Below, piece by piece: positions 26,686 to 38,600 of a stretch of DNA of 64,000 nucleotides; position 1 is the stretch's first letter; each line of letters opens with the position of its first letter. This stretch comes from Sinonovacula constricta. Lineage: Eukaryota > Mollusca > Bivalvia > Cardiida > Solecurtidae. The position numbers and the translations under genes were made by a program. Location of the stretch: assembly GCA_007844125.1 (NCBI GenBank), contig CM017557.1, positions 63,440,174 through 63,504,173 on the forward strand, read 5' to 3'. The notes beneath the pieces are model-generated. The model was given only the letters and a program-made list of their open reading frames with translations, made no database searches and had not been told where the DNA came from.

Positions 26686-29600
26686 GTAAGATTTTGATTG
26701 TCATTTGCAAAGTTTTGATAACATATTGATACTTTATTGGCAGTATTGTTATTGGAACAAGACCAAACAGAAAAAAACTTAGTATGTGTGTTGATTAAAA
26801 GATAGTGAAAATAAAAATGTCACAGACAGAAAACATACTGTTACTATAGAAACATAAGGTAGCATTGAGCGAGTCATCATTGAATGGTGTCATCAAATCC
26901 AACTCTATCTGACTCTTAAAATTCAACACATTTCCACTATGCCCCTGCCCCATTCAAAAATACTCATTAAGTATTTTACCCTATTAATCTTACCTTTAGC
27001 ATTAATTGTAAGCACACAACCAACTAAAACTGTTTTTGTTAGTTTGTTGTTGTTACCCAGACAGCAATGGACAAGTCAGTAATATCATAAAGATAGCATA
27101 ATTTCATTCTTGAGTGACATCGCAAGACAAAATGGAAGATAGACAAAGAAAAAACGGCATGGTTACACTTCACTGCCATGAGATAAACCCTCTTAACACA
27201 CTAGAAAATAATCTGGTATAAATGATAGATTGTATTATATTATGCTGCTAACTTAAACACTTGCAATGTATAAATTATAGTAATTTTCTTCTGGGGAGCA
27301 ATATGTATATATGTACTGCTGGGTATTTTTCATCCTAGAATCAAACAAATTTCAGTGCAAAACAGCTGTTTCCATATTTGTCTAATATTTCAAAAGAAAT
27401 TAATGATAAACTATCATTAAAAATGAATTTTTGTCTAAAAGCACTATTTTCAAAGACTATCTCGACCTGAAATGGGTTTTTTCCTGACTGAAGGTCCAAT
27501 GCAGCATATTTGTCTGTTGTCACCAGTTATTTGTAAATTTTCCAAAATGGACAAAATCAGACTAAAAAATCTTTTAAAGTTATCTTTTCTTTATAAAAAA
27601 ACATTAGCTTTTATTATTATATTTACAAGACTTAACTGTGGGCACCATATCAAAATGTTACAAAATGTGGAACGTGTACAGGGAGGGTCTTTTCTGCCTA
27701 CATTAAGATTTACTGGGATTTAGTCCACCTATGCTAAAATGAACAGAAGGAATTTTGTCCCTGGGAGGTTTTGTCCATCCCCCAATGTTTGACTATGTTG
27801 GGATACTAATTGTTAACCCATGACATGAGCTAAAGTGCATGCCACATGTATTACTCAAAGTGAGGAAGTGTAATGGCAGGTGGTACTAATTTACATGCTA
27901 AACAGGAGAGCTGATGATGGACCGCTTTGTACACTGTACAAACTGATAAAAATGTCAGGCATTTAAAGACATATACATACATTCAGTATATGATACATGG
28001 ATAGGTGTACACATATAAATAATGGATGAAATCAATACTTTGAAATCAAATAGGCAGCTGACCTCCACTGGGAAAACTCATGTTTTCCATCCATTGTCTC
28101 TGCAGCTGTTTGCTAATTCCTGGTAATGTCATGTCAGAGAATTTTGTGGGCAGCTACTTATTGTCATTTAGAGGTTCCCAATTATCTGATTCTTGAAAGA
28201 TATTTGTGAGCATTGTGTTTGACTGTTTCTTAGTCTCTTCTCTCACAAAGTTGGTAAGATCCAGGACTTTGTTACTCTTTGATATCTTTTTCCTCTTCTC
28301 CAAATCGAAGATTTGGTCTATTTCTGTAAGGACCCTATCATGGCACCATCTGTGTCGTCCTTGAGTCAAAGAGGTAGGGCACCCAGACAGTATGTGATGC
28401 AGTGTACTGGTACGATCACACAGCTCGCATGATTGATCACCTGACAATTTCCATATGTAGGTTGGCTGGAGTTAGCAAAAGATTGTTTACTGAATGAAGG
28501 AGGAAGCTCAACTGCAGTGGTTCATAAGCCCACAGTACCTGCCATGTAAGGGTCCTCTCTAATATAGGCATTCCATTTTGTCCAGTTTCCCTGCGAGCCT
28601 AACTGTACAGTCTTGGCTGACATTGACTCCTCCTCTGCTCTCCTTATATCTTTCTGCATCCTATGGACCACTTCTCCATCTTGTTAGCATCTCCCCATCT
28701 TTGATGCTGTCTAGTGCCCAGTCCTTCTCTTCCCTTATTTGTATGTTCCAACAATGTCTTGATGTCTAAAATTACTCTCTGCCTGCTCCACCATTTGATT
28801 GACAGACCATTTCCTGTCTGTTCTCACTTTTATGCTTACTCCTCAGATCTTTTCATCTTAAAGAATCTTATTGTTTCAGGAAGTGTTGGGCTTTAGCTGC
28901 TTTTTATTCCTCTACCAAGAGAGCTAAAGAGCACCTGGAGCTTGTTTGATTTACTGTAGAACCCCATGATTGTGAAAGATGGTGGTAATTCCAGCCATCT
29001 TCTCAGGTGTTTACTTATTGTCCTGCTCTACCTTTTCAGCAGTGCTAATGCAAACTTCATTCACTATAACAGCCATATCAATCTGGGCAGAAGTCTGTGC
29101 TGGAATATCCTAAGCTTTCCAGGAAGGTCTGACCTGTCAATTCTGTGCAGCCCCTCCTTCCTCTTGCTGCTGCAGCATGTATTTACTGCTTCTTTTGGTA
29201 AGCGTGGAGTCAAACCACTTCCCTAAATATTTAACTAGGTTGTATTTTAACAAAGATTCTCCTTCCCTTGGAATACATGCATGAACCTGTCTGTGGCTTT
29301 TCTCTTTCAAGCAGCCTTGACTTCATTGCTGTAAACTGCATCCTAGCCCATGTCACTGTCTCATCAAGTGCTTTTAATACCCATCTTCTTGGATGTACAA
29401 TTCTGATTGTGGCAGTCATGTCATCCATGAATCAACTGTTGGATGGAAGACGGATGCCAATGTTGGTTTTTGGGGCCCCTGGACTGCAGCCTCCCTTGTC
29501 TTGATGGATAGTATTCATCCCAATACAAATAGGATAACAGATATATATAGATATATATAGAGAGAGAGATGTATAACATGCATAGTCTTGTAAATATGTG

Positions 29601-32600
29601 CTACTATTTTATTTCAATGAATAAATAATAGAATGAGCAAATACACCTGAAATTTTTGATATAATAGTAAAATTAACATGGTAGTTAAGACTTTTTTTCC
29701 CTCTGTACTGACCTGGATCTGGGACAATGAGTCACATGCATGAAAAAAAAAAACATGTCCCATTTTTTTTAAATCACTGCAAACATTAAGTAATGCAGAA
29801 CAATATTTAACAATGTTAATTTTCCCATTTCTTGCTACCTACTATGCTTTATTAAAAATCACTGAACTCATGATAGCCAAATGACTTGAAATGATTTAGT
29901 TCAGAAATGCCAAAAATGTTCTGTAAAGTATTACGGTTAATGCTGGAAATTATAAAATAATTTTACCACATGGTTTTGATTTTTTTACAGTTTGATTATA
30001 CCATTATGTCATTCCTTTAAAATGTATGTACCAAAATTAAATTTACAAAATTAAAGTTAAAAACTGGACATGTTTCTTAGTGTGGTAGAGTGATGCAGAA
30101 ATAATTTTCAAAGTGAAAAAGAAGGAAGAAAACAAAAGTTGACCATGCAAGGCCATACCAAGATTCAAACCCTCAACCCCCAGCTTTTAAGCTACTTTAA
30201 CCTTAACCTCCTGCCTGACTTTTAACTAAAGATATAATATATGAATTTAAATGTATGCTTTATTCTGTGGAAAGATAAAAATATATTTCTATTTTAGCCT
30301 TCGCAGTAGCAAAAAGATCATTGTAAGAAGCTTTTTTTCACACAGACTCCTAGCAGGTAAAAATCATTAAAACCAGCCTTGTACTCAGCAGATGTTGCTA
30401 AAGTGACTTTGAAATTTAGCTTGGTCTGTGCAATTTATACTGTTTTATTTTCTTCATTTTAGTACTATACTAGTCCATTGTTTTAGCAAGAACCAATAAG
30501 AACCAATAACTACACAGAAAGATAGGATAAAACAATAACAGTTGCAGATTAAACAAATTTTGCTGATTCTTCTTTTCCATTTCTTCATGCCGAGCATATG
30601 ACTGGCTTAGAGCACCACTGATCGATGGCAAGGACATAAAAGAGCATATTACTTTTATATACCCACTCATTTAACTAATCCTTTATACCACATCGATGCA
30701 AACTGGCTGCAGATGCAGCATCCTACACATATCAGTTTGTTCAAGTGTTGTCATATTTTTTTTATAGCTTCATCTGTCCCGATATTTTTAGAGCACCGCC
30801 TCAGTCCCCTAATATAAATGTTATGTTCAATCTTTTACTTTGTTCATTTAATTTAATTCAATGCATGACTTCGTTACTGGCTCACATAGTGTCAAAAAGT
30901 AGGTCACTAGGCCAAATCTTAGAAAAACCCTGTGAACACACTAGAGGCCACACTTATGGCCCAATCTTCACCAGACTTGGCCAGAATGCTTGTTTGCATG
31001 AAATCTTGGATGAGCTCTTAACTGGGTCATGTGGGGTCAAAAAGTAGGTTACCAGGTTAAGTCATAGAAAAACTTTGTGCACATGCATGAGGCCACATTT
31101 ATGGCCCAATCTTCACCAAACTTGACCAGAATGTTTGCCTGCATGAAATCTTGGATGAGTTCATTACTGGTTTACAAGGGGTCAAAAAAGTAGGTTATTA
31201 GGTCATATGTTGATAAAAACATGTGAACATGCTAGAGGCCACATTAATGGCCCAATCTTCACCAAATCTTTCCAGAATGCAATGTCTGCAACATTAATAA
31301 CCAAAAAAGTGTTGTTGTATTTTTTTGTTCTTTTCCAGGTTCTGGTACCTTAGTATGGTTGCATGTCATAGAAAGAGTACATCGAAGGATTGTAACTGGT
31401 ATCACAACATCTCACAGAGGGTTCAAGTCGACTACGATATTTGGATGGTCAACGGGGATCCAGCCTCCAAACACCTGAACCCATGGGAACATCAGTTCTC
31501 ATTTGAGATGCACGACGTGTTCGAGATTTACGCCTTATTCTCAGTATTATACACAATTGTTGTTCCAATTTGGATTTACGCCTATAAGAAACAAATTCAC
31601 CCACTGACAAAACTTTTAACAGTTTGTTTATCTACAGAATATGCTGGTGTTGTGTTTAATTTTCTACACGTGTTGATTTTTGCGTTTAATGGTGTTGGTG
31701 CTGATTGGTTACGAATAATTGGAAATCTATTAGGAACGTTTGCCTGAGTGTTTGTTTATGTTGATTTTATTATTAATAGCAAAAGGGTGGACTATTACGA
31801 GTATGACCCTTTCATCAAGAAAAGCTGTGTTTGGATTTTGGTCGGTGTATGCAGGATTAAATGCACTCTTCTTCATTCTTGGTCTGGTGGGTATTTGCTT
31901 ATTTCTTCTTTAAAAAGATTGGTTTGATTTTGCAATGTATTATATGCCTTGACATTTTATGAAGTGAATACTAAAGTGCTTGCAGTACTTTGATTTATTA
32001 ATAGTTGCTTTATAGCCCAGGCAGAAAAGTCTATTATGTACTTTTATGTTTATGCTGTTGAAATGCGTCATTGCTGAGGTATTTTCAGTGAGCCTCACTT
32101 GTGAATATTGCCACATCTGTGTTGACACAATATATTAAAATCAGAGACAAGCGCAATTTCACAGAGACAGTATTATTTTCCTTACAGATACCTACTGCAT
32201 AAGTGAGACACATTTATGTCGGTGATCTTTGTTTTTCTAGGGTTTTCTGCGACTGCTGTCAGCTTCTAGACATGAAACTCATTAAAAACTAAAATCACTT
32301 ATGTCAACAGTTGCAGAACTCCAGACTTCCTTTCATTTCTCCTGCCTCAGTATATCAGAAAATACAAAATTTCTAGAATAAGTTTATAAACTGCACCAGT
32401 GTGCTTTTATGAAAATATTAGTATTATTTCAATGCTTTTTTAGTATATAGTTCTCTAGAAATCCAATATTTCATCCGTCTGCAGTGTGGGAGAATACAGT
32501 ATTTCATTAATTATTATAAAAACGTTTTTTCAGTATATTAGCCAGATTGATGTTAATAAATGGCAATACCTTATGACAGGGCATTGATTTTACTATATTT

Positions 32601-35600
32601 AATATTAATAATATAATGCCTTAATTAGCTCTGATGCTGTATTTTGATTCTGTTGTTTTAATTAACACGTTTTGAAAGGTTAAATGTACATATATACTGG
32701 TAGCTTCAATATATATATATCATCCATTTATGATAACTTAGGTTTGTCTGTCATAACATGTTTATAAAGTTTAAATGACGTAAGTGTACATGTTTCGATT
32801 GCAATACACGTAAGAAGTTTGGTTCTCTATATCATCTACATTCTTTACTTCTTACATATGAATAAAAAGAAACATTTATTTCTACTATAAACTTTCCCCT
32901 TATCCCTCTCTTCTTTTGCTCAATTTTGTCTTTTCAGACCACTTCCACTTTTTCTCTTCCTTAGCTGTAATAGCCAGTATTCAGTCCTTAAACATTCAGA
33001 ACTTCTTAGCTACTTTGCATACAACCAAACAACTAGAGATAAAGAGTCAAAGATTTAGCTCATATTTACCTGGTTACTGTATTGGATTTTTACTCCTAAG
33101 GCTTCCATTTTGAAACCTCAAGCAGCTGAGAATATTTTCTAGCTCTGATTCCAGTTATTAATATTAATCATTTGTTAAACATAAAGAAAAGGGGTGCCGA
33201 AAGCATTGTGGTAGAGTTGCCAACTTGTAACTCCTCTGACTGCTTTAGCCTCTCACCTTGTGGGTTTGAGTCCTGTTCCGGGTGAAGGACTCAATGTGGG
33301 AAGGTCTTCCAGCTGACCTGTGCTGTGCTGGTGGTTCTTACAAGATATTTGTTTGGGGTCTTCCTCGACCAAAATAGCTGGACGTCGCTATTATGATCAT
33401 AATAAGTCGCTGTGATGTATTTCAAAAACAAAACAAACATTATTAAAAAGCACTTTTTAAAACTTTTTACAGACTAAGATCAACATCATCATCAATCAGG
33501 ATGAGTGGAACTCCTGGCCTGGATACCTGATTGCTGGTTTCCGGATCATTATCATGGTGTGGTTCGTACTGGAGCTTCGAGGAACCGTTCTGCACAGTCG
33601 ACATGTTGAGAGACTCAACTTTTTTCAACAATTTGGCGCCTACTATCTTGTCTGGTTCATCTACCTACCAATCTTAGTTGTCGTAGCAACCCAGATCTCA
33701 CATCTATGGAGGAGTAAAACACTTTTAAGTAAGTTATGCCATTTTCCTGCTACTTCTGTAAAATACTGCATCCTTGTTATTGGTGACAATTGTTCCCAAG
33801 GTAACTAGACATAAGGTTATTAAGGCATTCTGGCACAGTAGCTAGAACCTGGCATAGTGCATAGGAAGGCCTTGAAAATCAATCTCTGGCCATGACGTAC
33901 CATAGCCTTGAAAAAACAAGTTGGTTGCTTACCAATGTTCAATTTATTAAATCGGCTGCCATAGCTCAATTGAAGAGCCTCGGCTTGCGGGTCAGGAGGT
34001 CGCGGGTTTCAAACCCCGGCCAGGTCAAACCAAAGACTTAAAGTTGGTAGTAGTGGCATCCAACCTTACACTCGGGGCTAAGGGAACAGCATTTCACCTG
34101 ACTTGTCGGTGTCAGTATAATGGACCTGACCGGGTTCAGTCCCTGGGCACCTCATAATTTCCCCTGTGCTATATAATAGAAATGTCGCTGCACAGTATCA
34201 GCAAAAAATGCTGGCAAATCCCAAATCTCTCAATTTATTAATATAATTAAAGTAACATCCTGGTCTATTGTAAGGATAAAAGTGTTAATTTTACAATTCA
34301 GAGAAATGGGATTTAGTAATGCCCATATTTGGAAACAATGTTTTTCTGTTACAGAATCAGGGGGTCAAATTAAAGTCCACTGGAACTCTATTGTGGAAAA
34401 TTCATATTACATACTGGCTTGCTTATTTCTTTATTCTACTTTGTTTGCTTAACCTTTGTTTAAACATTATTTTGCCAGACATTACAATCTAGTAATGCGT
34501 GATGACAAGCAAATAAAAGGTAGACAAACGGGTTGAGTAACAATGTAAACTTAGACAAAAACCCTCTCCATTTGCTTGATACAGTACGTAGAATGCGCAG
34601 CAGGCTACATCCAGTCACTGTTGCTGTCAGAAGCAGGTGTGCCAATTTTTTCACTAGTTTTTTACCTTTCTTAATTCGATATGCAGGTCTCCATTGTCTG
34701 TTTTAGTTTTATCTCTTCAAGACAAAATGCAGCCATAAATTATCATTTATTTGCATCAGGTGTTATTTCTCTTACATTGTATTTCCAGACAAGTTAAAAA
34801 AAAATACAAGACACTATTTTGTATGATTACCTTAGCTGTAATGAATGTATTCAGCGATTCTATTTGCCGATAGCAATAATTGATCAGCCAATCAGAAGGT
34901 TCATATTGTATAGTAAACATAACATCTATATAAAAAGTTTTCGCTTCATTTTTGTTAGGGATCTTACAATCACTATTCATTATATTTATGATCGCATAGT
35001 AGCGTGAATGACAACTTTTATACATCATTCAATTTAATTATGGGCAAGGTGTCACGTCAAGTATTTAGAAATACAAGAATGATAAACTATTGGTATAAAT
35101 TAAAGTCTAATCCTGAGTCTCTACCTGGTAGAATACTGTGAAAGCATTTTATTTCAGTGGGGCATTAATTTCGTGGAATTCGTGGGCAAGACAATCCACC
35201 AATTTAAGTAGCAACAATTTAAAATCCCCTGTGTTAGACTATAAAGCTCAAACAAACAGACGATTTCACCACACTTTATTTACATTGTATTGACATAGAA
35301 CGATAAAACATGTTTACGAACATAAGTCACTTAATCATGAAAAACGATCAATGCTAAGTAATTTTATACTGTAATATATGCACGAGCACTATAAACTAAT
35401 GCACATCGTACAGGTAATTTTACAACATTTTGTCACAACACAACACAATGACACTAGCACAGGCCTGCTTTCCGGAACCCTGTGACGATCAACTCGGTCT
35501 TCGCTTCTACATGAGCGTGTTTACTCAAGGGTCTGTTTTGTGTCAGTTTGCATAGTATGCTAATTGGCATTGACAGTCACTGGCTTCGTTAAATTAGACC

Positions 35601-38600
35601 CTTAAAAGAACCCGCGCCCCTAACATCTTTATGAATATAATCCCTTAAATGACACGCTAATTGACAGTTTGGTGTCATAAAAGTCGTCTGATGAGACTCG
35701 GCTGTGAAAACATTGACCGTTGCGTGGATCAATATTATCAGGCGTGACGTAAGACAATAGGCAGAATCACTCGCTAATCCATAGTTTCGCAATTGACCCT
35801 GTTTCAGTGTTAGGCCTCAGTTTCGCATCTGTCAAAAATCGAAGGTAATTTTTTTTTTAATTTCGTGGGTAGGGCTATCCACGAAGTCAAGTACCCACGA
35901 ATATGCCCATCTTCTTCAAATGACGAAATTTCTGCCCCACGAAATAAAATGCTTTCACAGTATACACAGCAGCATCTGATTCTGTGGTATCATGTCATGA
36001 TTGGAATTGGAAAGCTAAAATGAAAAATCTTCTCCAAGACTTGGGCTTTGCAATTATATTCTATAAAGAAACTGTATCTAAATGTGATAAAAACATGATT
36101 ATACAACGAATAAAAGATAATTATATACAGAAATGGTATTTGGATGTTAGCTCGTCGACTAAACTCGATTGTTTAAAACTTTATTTTATTTCGAAAAATT
36201 TCTTGATATTGTTATAAATGACTCAATCAGAATACACCTTACCAGATTCTGTTGTTCAGCACACAAACTAAGCATTGAAGAAAGAAGGTACACACATGTT
36301 TCAAGAGAAAACAGGCTTTGTACTTACTGCAGTATGAATGTTATTGAGAATGAATACCATTTTCTTTTAGTTTGTCCTTTTTACTCTGAAGTGAGAAAAC
36401 AATATTTACCCAGAGTCTATCTAAGATGGCCCAAAATAAATAAGTTTGTTCAATTAATGAGCACTCAAAACACTAACCTTATCATAAGATTGTCAAAATA
36501 TATAAACAAGGCTATGGTTACTAGAAATGATTTTACATTTAACACACATGTATAGACACTATTTTTGTAGTACCTGACTATTGAAATAATTGTATATTAC
36601 AGTTTTTGTAAATTGTTATATAAACGTAACTATCTAACTTTTCTGTAAATTTCTCTTATAAAAATAGTATATAAACATACTCTATTGAAAAAATCCTATT
36701 GTACCCACTTGTAGCAAATGGTGCATAACTGCTAAATGATGTATTAACTTATAATACACTCATGAAACATTTGAATTGCTTGTAGAAATAATACAGGTAT
36801 AACATAAATGAAGTTATACATATTCTCTTTAATCACGCTTTTCTATAAATACTACGTCATTTTGTACTGTATTATATACTGCCATCTTCTCCAACTTTTG
36901 TATATCGTTTTGTACTTGGCAATAGCCAAAATGGTTATGTAAATAAAAGTTTGAATTGAATTGAATAGTATTTATATTCTGTGCTATAACAATGAAGGCA
37001 GCACATTATCTGATTAAATATAATGTCTCCATCTGATTGGTATTACAGCAAATAAATTAAATTAAAAAGCTGTCCATTATTTCTGTCATTTTTGCAACAA
37101 CTACATGTACTTCATCATCCATTATTTCATGTCAACACATAATGTTAAAGATGATAGCCCTGCTCTTATTGTTTTTAATCATTCATGCAAGTTGATCTAT
37201 TAACTTGCATCAAGCTAACACTCTGATATGAATAGTAAATCATTTATTGAAACAGCTGGTTAAGCACTCTTGAATGCCATCAGTTTATAACCTTGTACTT
37301 GCTGGAAACACCATTAGGGTGAGGTGTGTTTTATGTTAATGTCGTGAAAGGTGTTTCCAGCATAAAGGCTTACACAAAGGATTTTGGGCATAATTTATTA
37401 AATGCAACCCTCAAGCCTGTTGCATGTCTTTTTGTTGGCAAAATGGTCTTGGTTGATCAGAATGTGAAACTTCTCCCTAAGAGTGACCGGTTGATTGTTT
37501 GATGACCCCCCCACCCACTCCTCCAACCACCATTCCCTCACCAAGATAACAAATAACATAGAGAAAGGAGTAAAAATAATAATATAGTCTCCTTTGCAAG
37601 GCTGGTTAATTTGGTATCATGTTAATGTGATTTAAATGTGTCTTTATGCAATGTTTTTAATAGTTTTTTTTAACAAAGTTATTATATTCGAACAAAGTAA
37701 AGGCAGCACTGTAAATGTTTCTGATCCCTTACTCTAATGCTATAATAGATAAAGCAGCATTCATTGAGTAACTTCTTCAAGTGAAGTCTTGCCACATAAA
37801 ATTGAGAGCTCAGTTCTTCAAGGGGATGTGTAAATATCCATTAGTGATCAGGTTTATGTTATTTTCCGTTTATCACACCAAACTTGCAGTTTCATTCACA
37901 CATCCTAACTGTTATTATCTTTAAAAGGTAATAATACTGTCACACTTATCGTTAATTAACAATTGTTTCCATGGAAATCTAACAATGTAAGATGAGCCAT
38001 AAGTCAGGTGATATTTAAGATTGCCAGTTTATTTAGCAAAAGGTGCAGTGATATGCAGGCAGCTTGGCTGTTAATTTATAAGTCTTTCAGCAGCACCACA
38101 TTTTGATTTTTTTATTATTTTTTTATTATTTTTAGGAGCACTGAACAATGGTACCAAATGATATAGTAATTTAATGTAATGTTATGTTCTGAATTATTCA
38201 TTAAGGTTATCGATTAAATAACTTCTATCCAATTTCAAGACTAATTCAATGTAATTAAAAGCCTTCAGAACCTTGAATCTTGATCACAAATAGCATTTAC
38301 AGTTTATCGTAAACAGTTGCAAAACATACAAATAAACCCCCCCCCCCCCCAACATTTTTAGCATTTATATTTAAAATAAATTAATAGCTTAATATATATA
38401 CTGGTTGGTAAATGAATTTTAAAATAGTTATACTAAGTCACAGTTGATAAGTTCATATTTCCATGGAAAACGACTGTAGAACAATTGTAGAAGTAAGTCA
38501 GACTTAATACAGCTGCCAACCATGTCATTTTAAGCCTTAATAATCACTCCAGCATCTGTGTATCATTATGTTATTAATACCTTATGGACTTAATATGCCT

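Larger units (their letters stand above)
26686..31338 (+). other. Intron 1 (4653 bp)
   Basis: The donor is GTAAGA at 26686 and the acceptor is TTTTCCAG ending at 31338. It holds an antisense LINE remnant (28100-29510), a possible SINE fragment (30130-30240), an AT/AG microsatellite and a 145-bp tandem repeat. I see nothing recognisable in 26686-28090, 29575-30120 or 30245-30860. Confidence 0.85.

Noticed and set aside
28578..29504. Plus-strand open frames in intron 1
   Set aside because: They lie opposite the antisense LINE remnant and carry no motif of their own; the meaningful reading is on the minus strand.
31887..31896. Alternative exon 2 donor at 31891 (GTATTT)
   Set aside because: Joining from there to exon 3 gives an immediate TAA; the GTGGGT donor at 31887 keeps the frame.
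33729..33808. Exon 3 extending to the stop at 33808
   Set aside because: A strong GTAAGT donor at 33729 and the phase match to exon 4, which supplies helix 7, make read-through unlikely as the main form.
33955..34030. Functional tRNA gene
   Set aside because: A-box and B-box-like parts exist, but a cloverleaf with proper acceptor stem was not found, and the sequence continues into a SINE body. The same applies to the heads at 41383 and 60531.
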